From contig JACSVZ010000004.1 in assembly GCA_014706295.1 (NCBI GenBank), positions 3,769,138-3,833,137 of the forward strand: a stretch of 64,000 nucleotides of DNA. The letters are read 5' to 3'. The position numbers and the translations under genes were made by a program. The notes beneath the pieces are model-generated. The model was not told the origin of the DNA. It was given only the letters and a program-made list of their open reading frames with translations, and ran no database searches. Shown piece by piece: positions 37,830 to 48,424 of this stretch. Every line of letters starts with the position of its first letter. The first letter of the stretch is position 1. The DNA is from Lycocorax pyrrhopterus obiensis. Taxonomy: Eukaryota; Chordata; Aves; Passeriformes; Paradisaeidae.

Positions 37830-39389
37830 TATTGAAGTTGAATATTAAGATAAAAAGGAGCTTTTGGTTATTTCTCATCAAAGAGTTGAACACCCCCTGA
37901 ACCCTCAGTGACCTTTTAGGTGATGCTTTGGAGAGTCTAAAATCTTTGACCAAGCCAAGGCTCAAGATGATGGATGTTAAAAGCATTAGATGATGAGAAA
38001 GCCCTTGAGGGTGGAGTGGAATTATTTGATAATAATTTTAATACAATTATGAATTTGAATAACTTTTCAGGCAGATTTCTTTCTCTATGTGACCTACAAT
38101 ATATGTCAGGATTAATGTAGACAAGTCCAAAGTTTTGTTCTTTTCTGGAAATATTTATAACACAGGCATATTTTATCTAAAAGCTAATTAACAGGTTTTT
38201 AGCAGGAAGATTACTAAGGTTGCCATCCTGCTGACATGATCGTACCTTGTTATTACAAATGTAAACTGAAACTTTACCTTTCTGGATAGATGAGAAAAAG
38301 GTTTTGCTGAGTAGTGTTTGAGACAATAAATGTTGGGACAGAACAGTAATGAACAAATGGATGAATAAAATTAAAACTTGGCAAGAAAGAAAAAAAAATT
38401 GGGTTTTTTCTCTCTAAATTTTTGAAAGACACATTCTCCAGATGTAAGGAAATGAATCATTAGAGAGTAAACCTGACATTATCCCTGTATTGAATCTGAG
38501 GAATGAAGCAGGATTCATTCAGGGCTGCTTTTTCTTTGAGGATGGCAAAGATTAGCAGATTTATGTGAGAAATTTTAAGAGATTTTCTTTCCCCTAAGAT
38601 TTCACAGATTCCCTTGTTTCAGGATAAAACTCAAGTTCTGTGGGCTTTTTCTTTGGTTTTCTTTTCTTATTCCATTAAGTGGCATTATAAATCAAAACTT
38701 CTAGAAGATATTTCAAAAATTCAGAAGTCTGTCAGTTCATCATTATAATCAGTGTAACCTTTTTTCTGCTTATTTCAGTGTATTAGCCCATTTTATATCT
38801 ATTTTTTTTTAATCAGAAAGGAAAATAAAAAGAGCCCTATTTGAACTTTACCCTGTGATGCAGTATTTCTTTCTTTGTACTCCAAAATTTTACAGGCCTT
38901 CTGCGGTATCGTGCCTTATTGAAAACTCATGCTTTATTTGCTGTTCATTATTATCTTTTCAATATTTCTGCTTCTTAAGATTCCTCATCCTCTTCAACAT
39001 TTGTTTCAAATGATTTACTTTCTGCAAAGTTATGCACTTGCATATATGCCTTTTTGAAGGCAACTGGCGTAGTGCTATTATCTATCAATTTTTGTAATTC
39101 TCTTGGTCTCTTTCATGAGCTGTGTGTTATCCAAGAGAGATGTTTGCAAAGTATTTTAGTTGAGAGTCTGTAGATCTCACATATCTGGTATGTATGGATG
39201 ATGCAAACAGCCTTAAAGACAGGAGAAGGTGGGCTTGAACTTTCGTTTACTTGTGAAACAGTAAAAATTAATAAGTGGATGAGGAAAACAATCTGTTCTA
39301 AACACACATGATACTCTGCTAAAGTTAATCCTAAAACACAATGCTGCTGTATTTTTAATGCACTTGCAAAGTTTCATCTGCAAATTTCA

Positions 39390-39580
39390 TTAATATACTC
39401 CTGTAGATCCAGGATGGCTTCTCCTCAGGAGTCTCTACTTTCTGGATCATAAACTTGTCTTCACTATAATTTAGGAACCTCTGCGATGATGCATGTTCAG
39501 CTGTATTTGTTACTCAACAGATGTCTGGGTAGTTAAATTCCTTCATGAGCCTTTATCAGTACTTCTATTCTGGGATTCCC
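39390..39580 (-). mobile_element. CR1/L2-clade LINE endonuclease fragment
   Basis: The minus strand encodes the diagnostic endonuclease block of the CR1/L2 group: LMKEFNYPDIC, then a TGA where Trp is expected, then NTAEHASSQRFL, then EDKFMIQKVETPE. After one frameshift it continues as AILDL. The family pattern is GDFNYPDICWxxNTAxHxxSRRFLxxxxDNFLTQxVxEPTRxxALLDLLLTN. The match holds over about 50 residues with one stop and one frameshift, so it is a pseudogene fragment. The catalytic Asp of GDFN is Glu here. Weak similarity (IEVLIKA) continues upstream to about 39580. No reverse transcriptase part was recognised nearby. Confidence 0.75.
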
Positions 39581-39719
39581 AACTGGTTCAAGATGTATCT
39601 CTCCTAGCCTGCAGTGCTGCTGAGAGTTCAATACGTACAGCTTGGGTCAGGCTGGTTCAGTGTGGAGCTGCAGTGGCTGGTTGCCCTGACCACCACCAGT
39701 CTTGCTGCTCAACTTGACT

Positions 39720-40320
39720 GTGTAGGTTCTGGAGTCAATGCCTTGTTGGCTCCTGCTCGAGAAGGACCAACTTATCGGGGCAGCTGGGGATAGGTCCCAC
39801 ATTCATAATTCTTGAGACCATCTGCTGCAGTAACTGTCACTGCTCTTCCTGTGGGGCTGCCGCCTGGGCTTGCTGCTCGTACATAAATTTTGACAACACC
39901 TGCTGCTCTCGCTATTCCTTCATATATTATATCCACAACAGAAGCTCAAAACCAGGCGCCGCTCGCACTTCATTTAAACAGCCACCTCCCCGACATAACG
40001 CGCTGATTCCAAAGCTGCCCCTTTTGGTTTGGTTTCAATAAAACAGGCGTGATAACGAGTTAACAATACTGAGGGTGAACATCTCTTCAGACCTATCCCA
40101 GGTTCTTCAGCCATCCCAGCTACTCTTCCCACTCCCCAGGTCATCCCTTGTCTTGGAGAACCACTTGTCCCTGCCTTGGCCACTGGTTCCAAGGACTCAG
40201 CAGGATGCATTTAACCTTCTGCCAGAAGGATCAACACCCAACAGCAGCATGGGCAAGTTTTGGGTAAACGACACCAGCCTGCTCTATTCCCTCAGGCTAC
40301 TTCCTTGCACTACATACTAA
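39720..40320. other. GC-richer segment of unknown origin
   Basis: This 600-base segment is clearly richer in G and C than its flanks. CpGs concentrate at 39950-40010 ('caggcgccgctcgcacttca' and 'cgacataacgcgctgatt'), and an AATAAA word lies at about 40037. It directly follows the LINE endonuclease fragment. Frames of 78-81 codons on both strands have no domain. It might be another part of the same LINE, a long terminal repeat of an old retrovirus-like element, or an untranslated exon with a CpG-rich promoter. I could not decide. Confidence 0.35.
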
Positions 40321-41609
40321 GGAGCTTTCCCTAGAGCTGTATAAAGAATAAGACAATAATCTGATTTGCAACTAGAAGTTCTTAATCTGTATCACTATGA
40401 TTCATAATATTAGTTATTAATGAATATTCAGCCTACCACTGGGTATTTGTGAAAACGCTCTCAAACTGTCAGAGTTTAAAGAATTTTAGCCTGAATGATA
40501 TTCACCAAGGAATTTACATGTTGCCATTCTGCCATCTAGAAGTGTTTGTCATTCAGAGATCAGAAAAAATATCAGCCATTGTTTAATTTTCTGGACAATC
40601 AGAAATGAAAAAACACAGTTAAATAATGAAAAGCAATAGTTCTCCTTCTGCACTGGGCACGTAAGTATTAAATTTACAGGCGTCAGAATTGGTTTGCAAA
40701 TTGTTACTTATCAAAATGAGGATTATATTTCCACCTCCCACCAAAGGCATAGATAAACTCTGCTGTAATTTCAACTCATCCTGTTCTGCACTGTACTAAC
40801 TGGAAAAGCTGCTCCTATGGCACCAGAAGTTTTGACTGTATTATAAGCAGTTTTTACTTCGTCTGAAGCCAAAGTGCTTCCTTCTCCTGATGAAAATGGG
40901 CAAGAAAGGACGGAGATGAGATAGTATCATTTCAATACCAGTTTGGGGGTTTTTGTTCCTCTGTTAATTTCTCTTCCCAGTCATTTAGATTATGCTGATA
41001 AAAGGCAGGATGGGTTTCAGGACACTACTCACCATTTAAAAAGAAAATAAAGTGCAACCAAAAAGCATTGCTTCTTCCTTTTCAACAACTGAACTGATCT
41101 TCTTTGCCTACACCACTCACCAAGAATCTGACTTCTTATGGCTAGCTAGCAAACATAAAGTAAAACACCTGTTTACCAGACACAGAGCTATGTGTCTGCC
41201 ATCGCCAATCCATCTGTGGAACATAAACATAACTTTCACCAGCTGCTTCTTTTAGCATGGGCTGGTAATGGAAGCCATTATAGAGCATATCAACAACATA
41301 CTTTCCTAATAATCATGGGCCAGAGCATCACAGGGTGTAAATTGGCAGAGCCTCACAGAAGGTGATACTGATTTACACCATCAGAGGATCTCACCCCCTG
41401 TGTTTGTTTTCTTCACACTCTTCTCCTTTTAGTACCCTTACTTTCCTAGTTTCCCGTTTTTTTCTGGGGTTTTTTTCCCATTATATTTTACTAATGAGGC
41501 AACATGTTGTGAAACAATTCCTGGGCCAGGCTCAAGCAGTAATGGATAATTACCTTGGGTACATACAGCCTCAGTATTAACGACTCTAAGAAAACCTCTG
41601 AAGATTTGG

Positions 41610-41722
41610 AGGTGTTATAGTGCAAAGACTCCAACTGGATTTGGGCCAAATGCCCCATTCATATAAACATGCTCAACTCTATTGACTTCAGGAGAATTAT
41701 ACCTGCTTTTGTTTGTGCAAAT
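41610..41722. repeat. Possible old dispersed repeat copy
   Basis: The phrases 'caaagactccaactggattt', 'catgctcaactctattgact' and 'tcaggagaattatacctgc' resemble a sauropsid repeat in which a 'cccattgacttcaatggg' core is flanked by 'gcttaactttaagcatgtg' arms. Identity is low, and the call rests on memory of similar sequences. Confidence 0.3.
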
Positions 41723-43579
41723 GTGCTGAAGGTGATTCACAAAATCATGCCCAACCACGTCCGCTCTCTTTAGATTTAAATTGAGCTTGAAATCTCACAG
41801 TGCAAACAGCAGATTCCTTTTTGTCTCGCATGAAGGCTAGTGTGTTACGCCTATAATTAAATTGCTGATAGATCCCCTTATCTCTCAGGCTACTCCAGGA
41901 TGCAGTAATGAGGCTCTGCTCTTGACAAACATCATCATACCTCTTTCCTTGTGTCACATCATTTAGGCAGGTCAGGATCTTGATGGTGACCCAAGACAAC
42001 ATTCATCCTATGACCAGGCTGTTCATTTTCCTTTCAGTGAGAAGGGCAGAAAGGCCTCAGGACTTTTTGACTCTTCATTTTCCAGTTAGAAGACAACCTG
42101 AAACTCAGAAATGAAATTCCATTAGTATGTGAAGCTCTAAAATGGAAAAACTTGTACATCTTTAGAAATGTCAAATATGGGGACACCCATCCTGTTGAGT
42201 TCAGCCCAGAAATGGTAGCAGTCCCTGAGTCTTATCCATTGGAATTCACTTTCCTCTTGGTAATTTTGTAACATACACTGAGTAGGGCTTTCCAGGATTC
42301 CTGAAATTTCAAAAATCAATGCTTCCCTCTAATATATTCTGACTTAAAGTGTGCAACCTTATTTAAAATGCACTGCTAGAGCATATATTTTCATGTATCG
42401 TTATGTCTAAATGCATGATAACCAGGTTGAAAATCAAATTAGCTATGTTAAGGTGAATATTACAATGTGACTACTACCTGCTGTGCCATGAATGAATCTT
42501 GTAAACACAATCAAATCTCTTTCCATCTCTCTCTCATACACAGAGACACATGCATGCCCTTGCACAAGAAAAGAGATTCTTCACCTTCTGCCATCATATT
42601 GTCACAGCAGCTCATGTTTATTGTGAATGACATCTTCAGCTACAACTCAGCATGAGCTCTGGTATGCTGGAGTTGAACATCCTACCAGGAAAATCAGCAG
42701 TGACATTAAAGTTGTTTCATGAATAATGAAAAAATAAATATCACATTTACTGTAGGTACACAAAATGCTTTGTTTAACTAAAAGCATTTGCAGAGAAATT
42801 CCAGGTCTCTGAGGGCAGATACTATTTTATTAACTGTGGATAGAGAACTTATTTAGATGCAGCTGTTTTCATTATATTTGTAATTTTCTCAATTATACAA
42901 ATGAGAGAGCATGTGATGAGTTCTATTAGCAGGATACAGACTTCTCTTTAGAAAACCCTAAACTCCTAGAAAATCACAAAACAGCAAATCCTTGGTGCTG
43001 GCAGCTGTGAGTCTTTCAGCCACTTACATTCTGTGTAAGGTTTACATGTGTCTCCCAAGTCCAAATTTCTGTAAGAACAGTTTTAATCATTTATAGGGGC
43101 AAAAAGGCTTCAGAGACAGTAATGCAATTACATAAGTGTATAATGCAAAAGAGAATTCAGTTTTCTCAATGCCATACAAGGAAGCTTATTCCTGGACCCC
43201 AGCAAAAGACACTCAAAACATGACTGCACCGTGTCCAGAGTTTTGCTGGCTGAACCCATGTGTGCTCCTGCCAGCCCTCAGAAAGTTCATAATCACAAAA
43301 TTCAGAGAGAAGAAACAAGCCTACTTTGAATTATGGGGTTATGGTGACCAGAGTTTTATATAAACGTTGTTTGCAGTGGAAATGCTATATTTTTTCCTAT
43401 TAAGGACTGAGCAAACACACTTTTTACACAGCAGTAATGTGTCAGGCAAAAGGGAAAATTTTCAATGATTTCAGGCTTTGTGCTAGACTGAAACTTGTGA
43501 TCCTAAAATGTAACAGCTTTTAATGAAACAAAAATATACTTGGTTCCAGAAGTGGAAAAGAGTCTCACTAACAAACCCT

Positions 43580-43601
43580 AAAAAAAAAAAAAAAAAAAAA
43601 A
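43580..43601 (+). repeat. Poly(A) tract
   Basis: An uninterrupted run of about 22 A residues. It could be the tail of an old retrotransposed copy on the plus strand. No polyadenylation signal immediately upstream, no target-site duplication and no recognisable body were seen. Confidence 0.9.
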
Positions 43602-46600
43602 GGCTGTTATTCCCCATTCTTTGGAATGCTTTATCCCGATTCATAGCAAGAACCCTGAGAAATGTTCCCAAGTGCCAAAAAGTATGAAAACTAATACCAA
43701 ACACATTGTCAATATCCTACTAACTATTAGTCATGAATTTATCAGCATGGAAATACTTATTCTCATTAGAATTTTCTGAATGGCAATATGGCAATCATAA
43801 ATAGTCATCTTCGTAACTAGTGCAACTTTAAGTACAGGCTTAAAATTAGTGATTTAAAAGACCCATCTTCTCTCTCAAGGAGGGTGAATAGATTTGGTTT
43901 CTATCTTTCACTGAGGTGAAAGGCACAAAATTGGTGTTTTCCATAAACCTACGTCATCAATTTTTTATATCGACTAGTATATTTTATGACTTCTTTCTTG
44001 TGAATTCAAATTGCCTGTATTTCCTATTCACAGAGAAGTGCTCATTTCCTGTTTAAAAAAAACACATGTATTTACTCTTATTCATTTAACAACATTCTAA
44101 ATGGCAGTAACAAAAAACAATAAACAGAAATAATCCACCTAATTAGTGCCTGTACACAAAGCCTCTACTCATTCTTTGTCTTTAAGCAAGACAGAAAAAT
44201 AAGAGCATTTTATTTGTCTTTTTGCCATGTGCCAATGCTTGAAGCAAAAATAAAAAGGAGGTAAGTCTAAGGCATGCTAGCTCTTTAGACTCCCACTAGT
44301 GTCAGGTGGGCTTAGGCAGGTGGTTTAGAGCTTCTCCTTACCAGCTGCAAGGATAAATCATGACCTGAGAGATGGCCAACATTTAGATTTGACATGCGGG
44401 AAGAGGTGCATCAGGTACCCCCTGACATACAGGCAAAAGAATTAAAAACAAGCAAATGTACGAGCAAGTAAACCCCATGACCTATTGGGGAATGTGTCAG
44501 TGAATAGCAATGCAAGCTGTATTTCTATCTATTATACAAGAAAGGTAAAAGTATTCTAGTAGGTCACTTAGTTACTTCAACCAGATGGAATCCAAAATGT
44601 TCAGAAAATTAAAAATCCATTTATTCCTCCAAAGTTGCATTCCATCTGTTTTCAGACATTTATGGAATCTTTTTGCATACAGGATATGGCAACCACTGGT
44701 GCCTTGGAAATATTTCTCCTTCGTGCAGCTCACGGAAAGCCAGGCTGGATATAGACCGCACTGAAGAAAGCCCCTTAATTCAGGTGCTCTAGCTTATCTT
44801 CAAAATCTAGGAAACTATAGTTTTGTTTTAAACAAAGGGATCATAAAATACAGTGTATTATCTGCAAAAATGCAACAGGAACTTTTAATCTTAAAAAAAG
44901 AACCAAAACAAAACCAAATCAGGCTATTCCTTGCTCTTTCCACCTTGAAAATTTTAACTTTCCTGCCAGTCTGTTTCTCATTTTCGGCTTATGGAGACAA
45001 TAAGAATGATTCAGATGCTATGAAGGAATGCAGCCTGGCATGTAGTGATCTCCACCCTGAAGATAAAAGTGACAAAATTACCGCAGGAGTTATGAGCTCT
45101 AGCCTTCATCAATCATTTTTCAAGAAATATTTTATTTCATTCAATTACACATTGTGCCTAGATCTAACTTGGGTATGGTCCCCTTCCTCCTCTCCTTGTT
45201 CTCAGCATCTTCAGCTTCACCAGATGGAAGGATATCATCTGGCATGCAGGCCAGGCCAAATTTTCTGTATATGACACAAACATCCACATTTCCTGTTTCC
45301 ATAGGACCTTCTCTCTGCAGTCAGTGGCTCATACGATAGTTCACTATCAACAAGCTTTATCGTGCTTGGTCCAGAGAGTGTTTTATCCCCCAGTGAAGCT
45401 CGCCCATAAGTACAGGGCTGTATGTTAATTGTCAGGCCATTATATTCCCATTTCCCTCCTGATTATCCACACCTCACATTAAATCATCCCCAGCTTCTGT
45501 GTTGGAGCTGACTGCATGCCTTTGAGGTGAAAGACCTTCAGCAGGTAACTCTGTCGCAGGACTGTTTTTTATAGGGCAAAACCACACCAGATTTTGTGGC
45601 CTTAAGGAGTCCTCCCATGCTACATCAACACACCCTTGCACCATAAACACCCTTCATGACCAAGGCCCAGATTACTTCAGACTATGTGAACAGGGGCAGG
45701 AACATGTCTTAAATTATCTACATCTGCATTTTGTTCACCTCCCCAAATCATCACTGGCAGGGGACTGTCACATGGAAAGAAAAAGCACTCCAAAATCCCA
45801 AGGCAGCAGATCAAAGAGCAGAGAACTGGCTTTTAAGCTTAAGACCTCATTTTAAAAAAAATGCTGAAAAAGTAAATCACAAATGATGGATTACTTGTTT
45901 CAGTCTTTGCATTTGTTTTTAATGTCACGTCATGTCTCCACATTTTCTTCTACAACCGAAAGGAAGGGAAAAAAAAAGGTAATATTCATACTTAGTCTCA
46001 TCCTGTCTAAAGCTGACACTTAAAAAAAACCCCAAAACAACCACACAAATTCAGTGAGAGTATAGCAAGACTCTGACTAAAAGCTGGTATGAATGACATC
46101 AAGTTCTGATATAACACGCCTGTACTTTTCATCACTCCAGGTTTGCAATCCACCAGCTTCGACTTTGGGGTTGAGGACCAAATGCTAAAAGACCATATTC
46201 AACCAGCAGCAGAAGCAGAGACTAGTTTTCCTCTTTTTTTGGACAAATATTCTCCTTCACTCACTGGGAAAGATGATGCTGAGCTAGTGTGCTGCCCAAG
46301 ATGGACAAAACACAAGTGGCAAAACAGTAGAACTGGAGAAAACCTAACTAGTGCACAAAGGGCCTCGAGGAGCATCCCAAGAGTACATCACCCACGAGGC
46401 AGGCACACATGTCCCCCGACTGAGCTCCTATCCATTCAGAAAAAAACCCCTCTCTCAAGAGTTCAGGTTTATTAAAGGTTTCCTTTGATTACACAGAGGA
46501 ACTTGGACCCACACCTCCTTATCAGCTAGAGCGCCTGCCCTGCTTTTCTTTAGTTTCACCCATCCCCTGCTAAGTTTAGACGAAAAGGCAACAGCTGTGG

Positions 46601-48134
46601 CTACTGACAGAGGAAGGTTGGCAGCTGCAAAACGGAGATGCCGCATTTCAGTATATAATTTTCTTTCCACAGTGTCTCTCCCTAACTTTCCTCTTTAAGA
46701 GGCACTTAAAATCCATGTGTCTGACTCAATTACTGTTATTGTAGCTATGGAACAGAATGTGATGCTGATGAGGGCCTACCTGTCTAGTTAACTTCCCTTT
46801 CTGGATGCTTTCTTTCTTTGATTCATCATTGCTTGTGACACATGTATTGTCTAAACTATGTTCAAGAACAAGACCCTAATACATTCAATGGAAGAAGGTG
46901 AAAAAATCAGAAAAAGGGGTATCAGATGCAAGAATAAATTTACATGCTAACTTTAAATGTTCTGTTTCTGAGAAATATCTTAAAGAGAGAACATGGTTTC
47001 ACTGCAAATAAGTATAACATTTGCAGTAAAATTAAGAATAAAATTTATTTTGCTTCCTTTGATTAGGAGAGTACCGACATTGCAGAAATGCTTTGCCTTT
47101 ATGAACCCATCTAGAGATTCTCTGTTCTTTCAGCATTCAGTACATTATCAAATCGTATCTGAAGCACTATGAATTCATGCCCCAGAGGGCAAGAACCCAA
47201 ATTTAAAGTCATCATCATTCTGTGTATTTTTTGCTCAGTTGAAGGTTTTATGATACAGGCTGAATGTCTTTTCAGGACAATCCTAAAAATAAGCTAATGC
47301 AATGGGGACTGGATTTATTGGATATGTACACTCACCTTCAGTTGATGTTCTCCCTAGGTCAGTTCTCTTGTGATTGGCAAGGGATCGTGACAGCTTGTAT
47401 CTTCCTATGAGAAACCTGTGTAGACAATGGTAATTAGAACTGCCACTCAGTCCTCCCTGACAACAGCTACTGCAGTGGCTCTGGGCCTCTGAACTAGCTA
47501 CTGCCTCTGGAAAATCCTGTTTCCCAGTGTTTTCTCCTCCTTAGGCACATACCTAATTGCATGTAAACATTCTGTAATTTATTATGTGACACAAAAACAT
47601 CGGTACCTTCAAGCTGAAAATACACTGGTTGATAAATACTGAGAAACTACGATTCTAAAATGTCACTTACAATATTGTTCTCCAGCTGCCTTCCCTGACT
47701 GGCTGGTGAGCTAAGGATACTTCCCAGGTAATGGAAAATCTGAAAAGGGTCTCAGTCTGTTTTTTAAGGAGCCTAATTCTTAGTTAAAGTTATGAGTGTT
47801 GAAGCTTGTAAGTCAGCACAGCTTTGGAAAAAAAATTCCTCATTTCAGATTGAAAATATCAGTGCATTTTCCCTGTACTATTCTATCTCAATCAGAACAA
47901 GAATAAAAAGGCTCAATTACCTATCAGTATATTTTTACCCATAATCGATTTACTCACAAACTGTTAATAACTGCAACTAACAAAGAAAAGAAAATTAAAA
48001 AAAAAACAATTCAGCTATGCAACAGTTCACAGCTGTATTTGGAAGAGACTGTGCATAAGGGAAGATGTTTGGAAATATTTGCCAATTAAAACGAAGCAGA
48101 AAAACTTCCTTATACTAGGATATCTACAGAATGA

Positions 48135-48222
48135 AATTTGGATCTGTTCTTGGCTTTGCCACAATTTGGAGGTATGATTTCAGATACAGCTTCCTTGTCT
48201 GTGAAATGGGGCTGACAATAGA
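48135..48222 (+). mobile_element. MIR-like CORE-SINE fragment
   Basis: The plus strand carries 'tggatctgttcttggctttg', 'cca', a diverged middle, then 'cagcttccttgtctgtgaaa' and 'tggggctgacaata'. This corresponds to the MIR order 'tggctctgcca...ctcagtttcctcatctgtaaaatggggataataa'. The end part is the better match. Low identity fits an ancient amniote SINE, and the head and tail are lost. Confidence 0.55.
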
Positions 48223-48385
48223 GCTGTAGTTTCCATGCACAGTGCCCAGTTATTTAGATCTCGTCATATTAAATCGCATCTTTTTATCCCGCCGTAGGGA
48301 AAAAATATCCAAAGTGAGGCAGTAAGGAACTGTTGAGATTCAGAGTTGAAAAGACAGTGAAATCTAATCTCCAGACCATGGAAAT

Positions 48386-48424
48386 CAGTGGAAATCAACT
48401 TCAAAACACTGTTGATTTCAATGG
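48386..48424. repeat. Old palindromic repeat copy
   Basis: The left arm 'cagtggaaatcaac' and right arm 'gttgatttcaatgg' pair at 11 of 14 positions around an 11-base spacer. The right arm is followed by 'ttttgggatcaagg'. This matches the inverted structure 'ccattgaagtcaat...attgacttcaatggg ctttggatcagg' that I recall from bird and turtle non-coding DNA, probably a small non-autonomous DNA transposon. Confidence 0.4.

Larger units (their letters stand above)
31142..39389. other. Non-coding block, no gene seen
   Basis: No gene was found in about 8 kb. Minus-strand frames of 139 codons at 32315-32734 and 37250-37669 have no domain and no convincing splice context. A perfect short hairpin lies at 32602-32627. 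A (TG)n microsatellite lies at 37793-37829. The parts 33150-33720 and 34100-34900 are of mixed composition. The minus strand near 38980-39100 reads as a hydrophilic, coding-like stretch (TTPVAFKKAYMQVHNFAESK), but it is interrupted by stops on both sides and I could not assign it. Confidence 0.6.
40321..48134. other. Non-coding AT-rich block
   Basis: No gene was found. It holds a poly(A) tract at 43580-43601, short core words of the dispersed palindromic repeat at about 41620-41720 and several open frames up to 134 codons (44870-45274 on the plus strand) without domains. The frame at 46143-46475 follows a usable acceptor ('cttttcatcactccag' ending at 46140) but encodes nothing recognisable. 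Confidence 0.6.

Noticed and set aside
38980..39100. Coding-like minus-strand stretch (TTPVAFKKAYMQVHNFAESK)
   Set aside because: Bounded by stops on both sides, no family recognised and not continuous with the LINE endonuclease fragment; left unassigned.
46141..46475. Open frame after an acceptor-like CTCCAG
   Set aside because: 110 codons without similarity to any family I know, and no donor or neighbour exon.
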